A stretch of DNA of 64,000 nt from Ceratobasidium sp. AG-K. Its lineage: Eukaryota; Basidiomycota; Agaricomycetes; Cantharellales; Ceratobasidiaceae. The translations under genes and the position numbers were made by a program. The notes under the pieces were generated by a model. The model was not told where the DNA came from and ran no database searches. It was given only the letters and a program-made list of their open reading frames with translations. Position 1 is the stretch's first letter. Every line of letters begins with the position of its first letter. The stretch covers positions 1,984,001 to 2,048,000 of the forward strand of contig JAWNGF010000007.1 of NCBI GenBank assembly GCA_037039685.1, read 5' to 3'. Below are positions 61,657 to 64,000 of the stretch, one piece after another.

Positions 61657-62295
61657 ATGGGAAGTCAAGTCACCAAGGTGGCCGAGTCCGCATACAAGTC
61701 TGTGGCTAACGGCCTAGCCTGTGAGTTCGATATCACCCCGTACGGGCGTAGCGGACGCTAAGTTGTCTACCCGCCAGACGCCCGTGAACAGGCTACAGGT
61801 TACGTCCGAGCGGCGAGAAACATGGCGAGAAGATACTGGCGCAGGTTTTATGCTTGGGTATCTCAGCCCCGTGAGCGCCATCATACGCAACACTGGAGCG
61901 GTGGCTAACCTCTACTTTTAGACATTATATTCGCGCTCAAAATCATTGGAATCATCATCCTGGTCACGCTCCTTGTCGTATTCTGTGTATACACGTTTGG
62001 GTTTGGCCCGGCGGGTATCGTCGCAGGTAGGTCTGCTCGCGGCCCGTACTTCACCCAAACTCATCGCCACTTAGGTTCTGCAGCCGCTGCGACCCAGTCT
62101 GCTTTGTTTGGCGCTTCTGTGACGGCTGGGTCGTGGTTCGCCATCATGACGTCTCTTGGAATGACCGGGGGAATAATCGGCGTTGGGTTTGGTTTAGGAG
62201 TACTCACGGCTATGTTCTGGGCGTTCTACCAGTGGTTTTGGGGTGCCGGAGCCAACGGCGAGTACATCGAGCTTGAAGACAAAACGCCGGCTTGA
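61657..62295 (+). CDS. IFI6/IFI27-like protein E (intact)
   Basis: Exon 1 gives MGSQVTKVAESAYKSVANGL. After a 199-base intron, or two introns around a small exon near 61780, the frame continues with a membrane helix (FALKIIGIIILVTLLVVF) and the family loop FGFGPAGIVAG. The phase-1 glycine intron (62026-62075) is followed by SAAAATQSALFGASVTAGS, WFAIMTSLGMTGG, a second hydrophobic hairpin (GLGVLTAMFWAFYQWFWG) and a short acidic end ELEDKTPA. It is the cleanest member of the family here, of about 150-180 residues. Human ISG12-type proteins share the QSxxxG and AGSxxA blocks and are membrane proteins linked to apoptosis; a similar role in fungal cell death would be pure inference. Confidence 0.75.
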
Positions 62296-62524
62296 AGACG
62301 AAGCAGCGGCGATGCAATGCAGTACAGTAGTAATCCAATAAGTTTGAATGCTAAGCGAGTTAATCATCAACTGCCTCGGACTGTCACGCGACGGCTAGCA
62401 AACGGCACTGCCCGAGAGAGCCATCACTCTGTATGTATGCGTACTTCAAGTGTCTGTCATTGCATGTACAAGGACGCGATGCGAGGAAACAAAATGAGAG
62501 TCGTATTGTAGTGAAAAATGCAAA

Positions 62525-64000
62525 TCATCGCTCCGCAAACGGCACGGTCCCAAACTGGCCCCACGGATGGCCATTGGGCTGCCACATGGGCGGCGCGCGA
62601 GGGGGCGGAGCCCACGGCGAGGCCATGTGCGGGCCTACTGAGCCTGGTGGACCTGGACCTGGAGGACCCGAGCCCGGCGGACCTGGTCCAGGCGGGATGG
62701 GCATCCCGGGCGCGTTTCCCCACGAGACGGTCGTGTTTCGCCGCGTGATGGGCGTGACCACTTCGTCGTCGTCGGCCGCGAGCGCCTTGGATCCCAACGG
62801 ATGGCGTTCGGGCGAGGGCGAGCGTTCCCGGTCCACGCGTCCGCTCGCCGAGGGCGGGGGCCCGATTGGGCGCGCGATGGCTTTCGGAATGTCGGTCGTC
62901 GATCCGCGTCGGACGTGTGCAGCCACTTGCGGGGCGGTGGGACTGGCGAGCAGGCCGCGCGGGAAGCCAAACTCGGGCGGCGCAGCGGAGGTGCCGTTGA
63001 TCGAACCGGGGAACATCCGAGGTACGAGCTGCGCGGCGGGAAGCAGTCCGGGTGCACCGGGTGGAGGGGGTGGTGTGAATGCCATTCCCGGAAACGCGAC
63101 GGGTGGGCCGGGCATGAAAGGGATGGGGCCAGGAGGCATGTGCTGCGGCGAGTTGGCCATGTGATGTGGCGAAGGGGGTGCGAATCCTGCAAACGGTGGA
63201 ATGCCGGGAGTCGAAGGTGGAGGTGGGAGCTGCGAGCCCGGTGCAAGCGGGACTTGCGATCCCGAAGCAACTGGCATCGGCGATCCAGAGAGGGGCATCG
63301 AGCTTGAAGCGTGGACCACGGGCGGAAGTGCGACTTGCGACCCCGGCGTGAGCGGCACAGGCACACTGCCCAGCGGTCCAGGTGTCCTCGGAGCTGGACC
63401 GGGTGTGTGTGGAACTTGAGCCGGTGGTGGAGGTGCACTCGATGGGACGGAAGCCTCTGACGGCGCCTTGGAGCTCGATGACGCTGCTTGGGTGGGAGCC
63501 ACTGGCGCAATCGGCTTGAGCGACACTGCCCTAGGAGGCGGCCGCGCAGGTGACGACGATGCCGAGGCAGGCGTGAGCTGGGTCGACGAAAGCTGCCCCG
63601 ACACGGGGGGAATCTGCACGGGCGCAACCTTGACGGGCGACGAGGTCGACGGAGCAGGCTTGACCGGCGCCTTTTTGGGCGTGGTCACGGGCGTGCTCGC
63701 CGACGCGCCAGACACTTTGCGAGCAGTCGTCGCCGGACGGGCAGCTATCGTCCAATTGGATGAGCATACAACTATAGCCTACAGCGCGGGTGGACTCACC
63801 CTTGGCGGCCGCGGCCTTGTCCTCTCGGGCCTTGCGTTCTTCTTCCCGCCGCTTCCTGCCTGCCTCTTCCCTCTTTCGCCTGTCCTCCTCTTCCCGCCGC
63901 CGCTTGTCCTCCTCGGCCTTTCTCGCCCTCCGCTCCGCCTCATCCTTTTCCATCTTTGCCTTGCGCTCCCGCTCCTTGGCCTCCCTCTCCGCCTTGGCCT
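62525..64000 (-). CDS. NST1: NST1-like stress response protein, partial (5' end outside window)
   Basis: Only the C-terminal part is present; the gene enters from the right edge. The first visible residues form a highly charged coiled coil (KAKMEKDEAERRARKAEEDK and similar Glu/Arg/Lys repeats), typical of the middle of fungal Nst1. After an intron (about 63716-63799) comes a long Pro/Ser/Ala-rich region with repeats such as TPGSQVALPP, ending WGQFGTVPFAER. Nst1 is a negative regulator linked to salt tolerance and mRNA processing in yeast; the assignment rests on the coiled-coil composition plus Pro-rich tail, so other low-complexity proteins are possible. The stop is at 62525-62527. Confidence 0.65.

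Noticed and set aside
62433..63164. 243-residue Gly/Pro-rich plus-strand frame
   Set aside because: It mirrors the Pro-rich C-terminus of the NST1-like gene on the other strand; the minus frame is longer, ends cleanly and joins a coiled coil.

Overview
The window is eukaryotic nuclear DNA from a basidiomycete fungus. Genes are dense, lie on both strands and carry many short introns of about 45-60 bases. Two STE3-type pheromone receptors, a PAK kinase beside one of them, and the protein sequences themselves point to an Agaricomycete; a Rhizoctonia-like (Ceratobasidiaceae) fungus is my best guess, made from family resemblance only. I recognise about 28 protein genes or gene remnants. I see no rRNA, tRNA, CRISPR array or intact transposon. 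Layout. 0.8-15.9 kb: FES1 and a KIN4-type kinase in tight tandem, a mitochondrial 2-oxodicarboxylate carrier with two microexons, an F-box protein, an endosomal Na+/H+ exchanger and a phocein/MOB4 protein with a long acidic tail. 17.4-30.7 kb: a PAK/CLA4 kinase, an intact STE3 receptor, a UBE2G1-like E2, a METTL14-like protein, an Osh4/Kes1 sterol-transfer protein, Elongator subunit 5 and mitochondrial Mn-SOD. 31-34 kb: a small IFI6/IFI27-like membrane protein and a decayed multi-membrane protein gene. 34-52 kb: malate dehydrogenase ending in SKL, APC1, DAHP synthase (frameshifted as given), a PIH1 protein, QCR2, the HIR-complex protein HPC2/ubinuclein and the La protein. 52-62.3 kb is accessory-like: four IFI6/IFI27-like loci (one broken), a second STE3 receptor carrying a one-base frameshift, and a tandem pair of secreted SGNH hydrolases. 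62.5 kb to the end: the C-terminal part of an NST1-like protein that runs off the window. The most interesting signals are the IFI6/IFI27-like family (five loci sharing one conserved intron position), the pair of pheromone receptors with a pseudogene-like second copy, consecutive 14- and 16-base exons in the carrier gene, and a repeated TCACGTG element in several, often divergent, promoters. Exon boundaries were read by eye from GT-AG sites, frame and family conservation. The exon sums close in frame for FES1 (301 aa), the kinase (1127 aa) and the carrier (299 aa); elsewhere the outer boundaries are better supported than every internal one.
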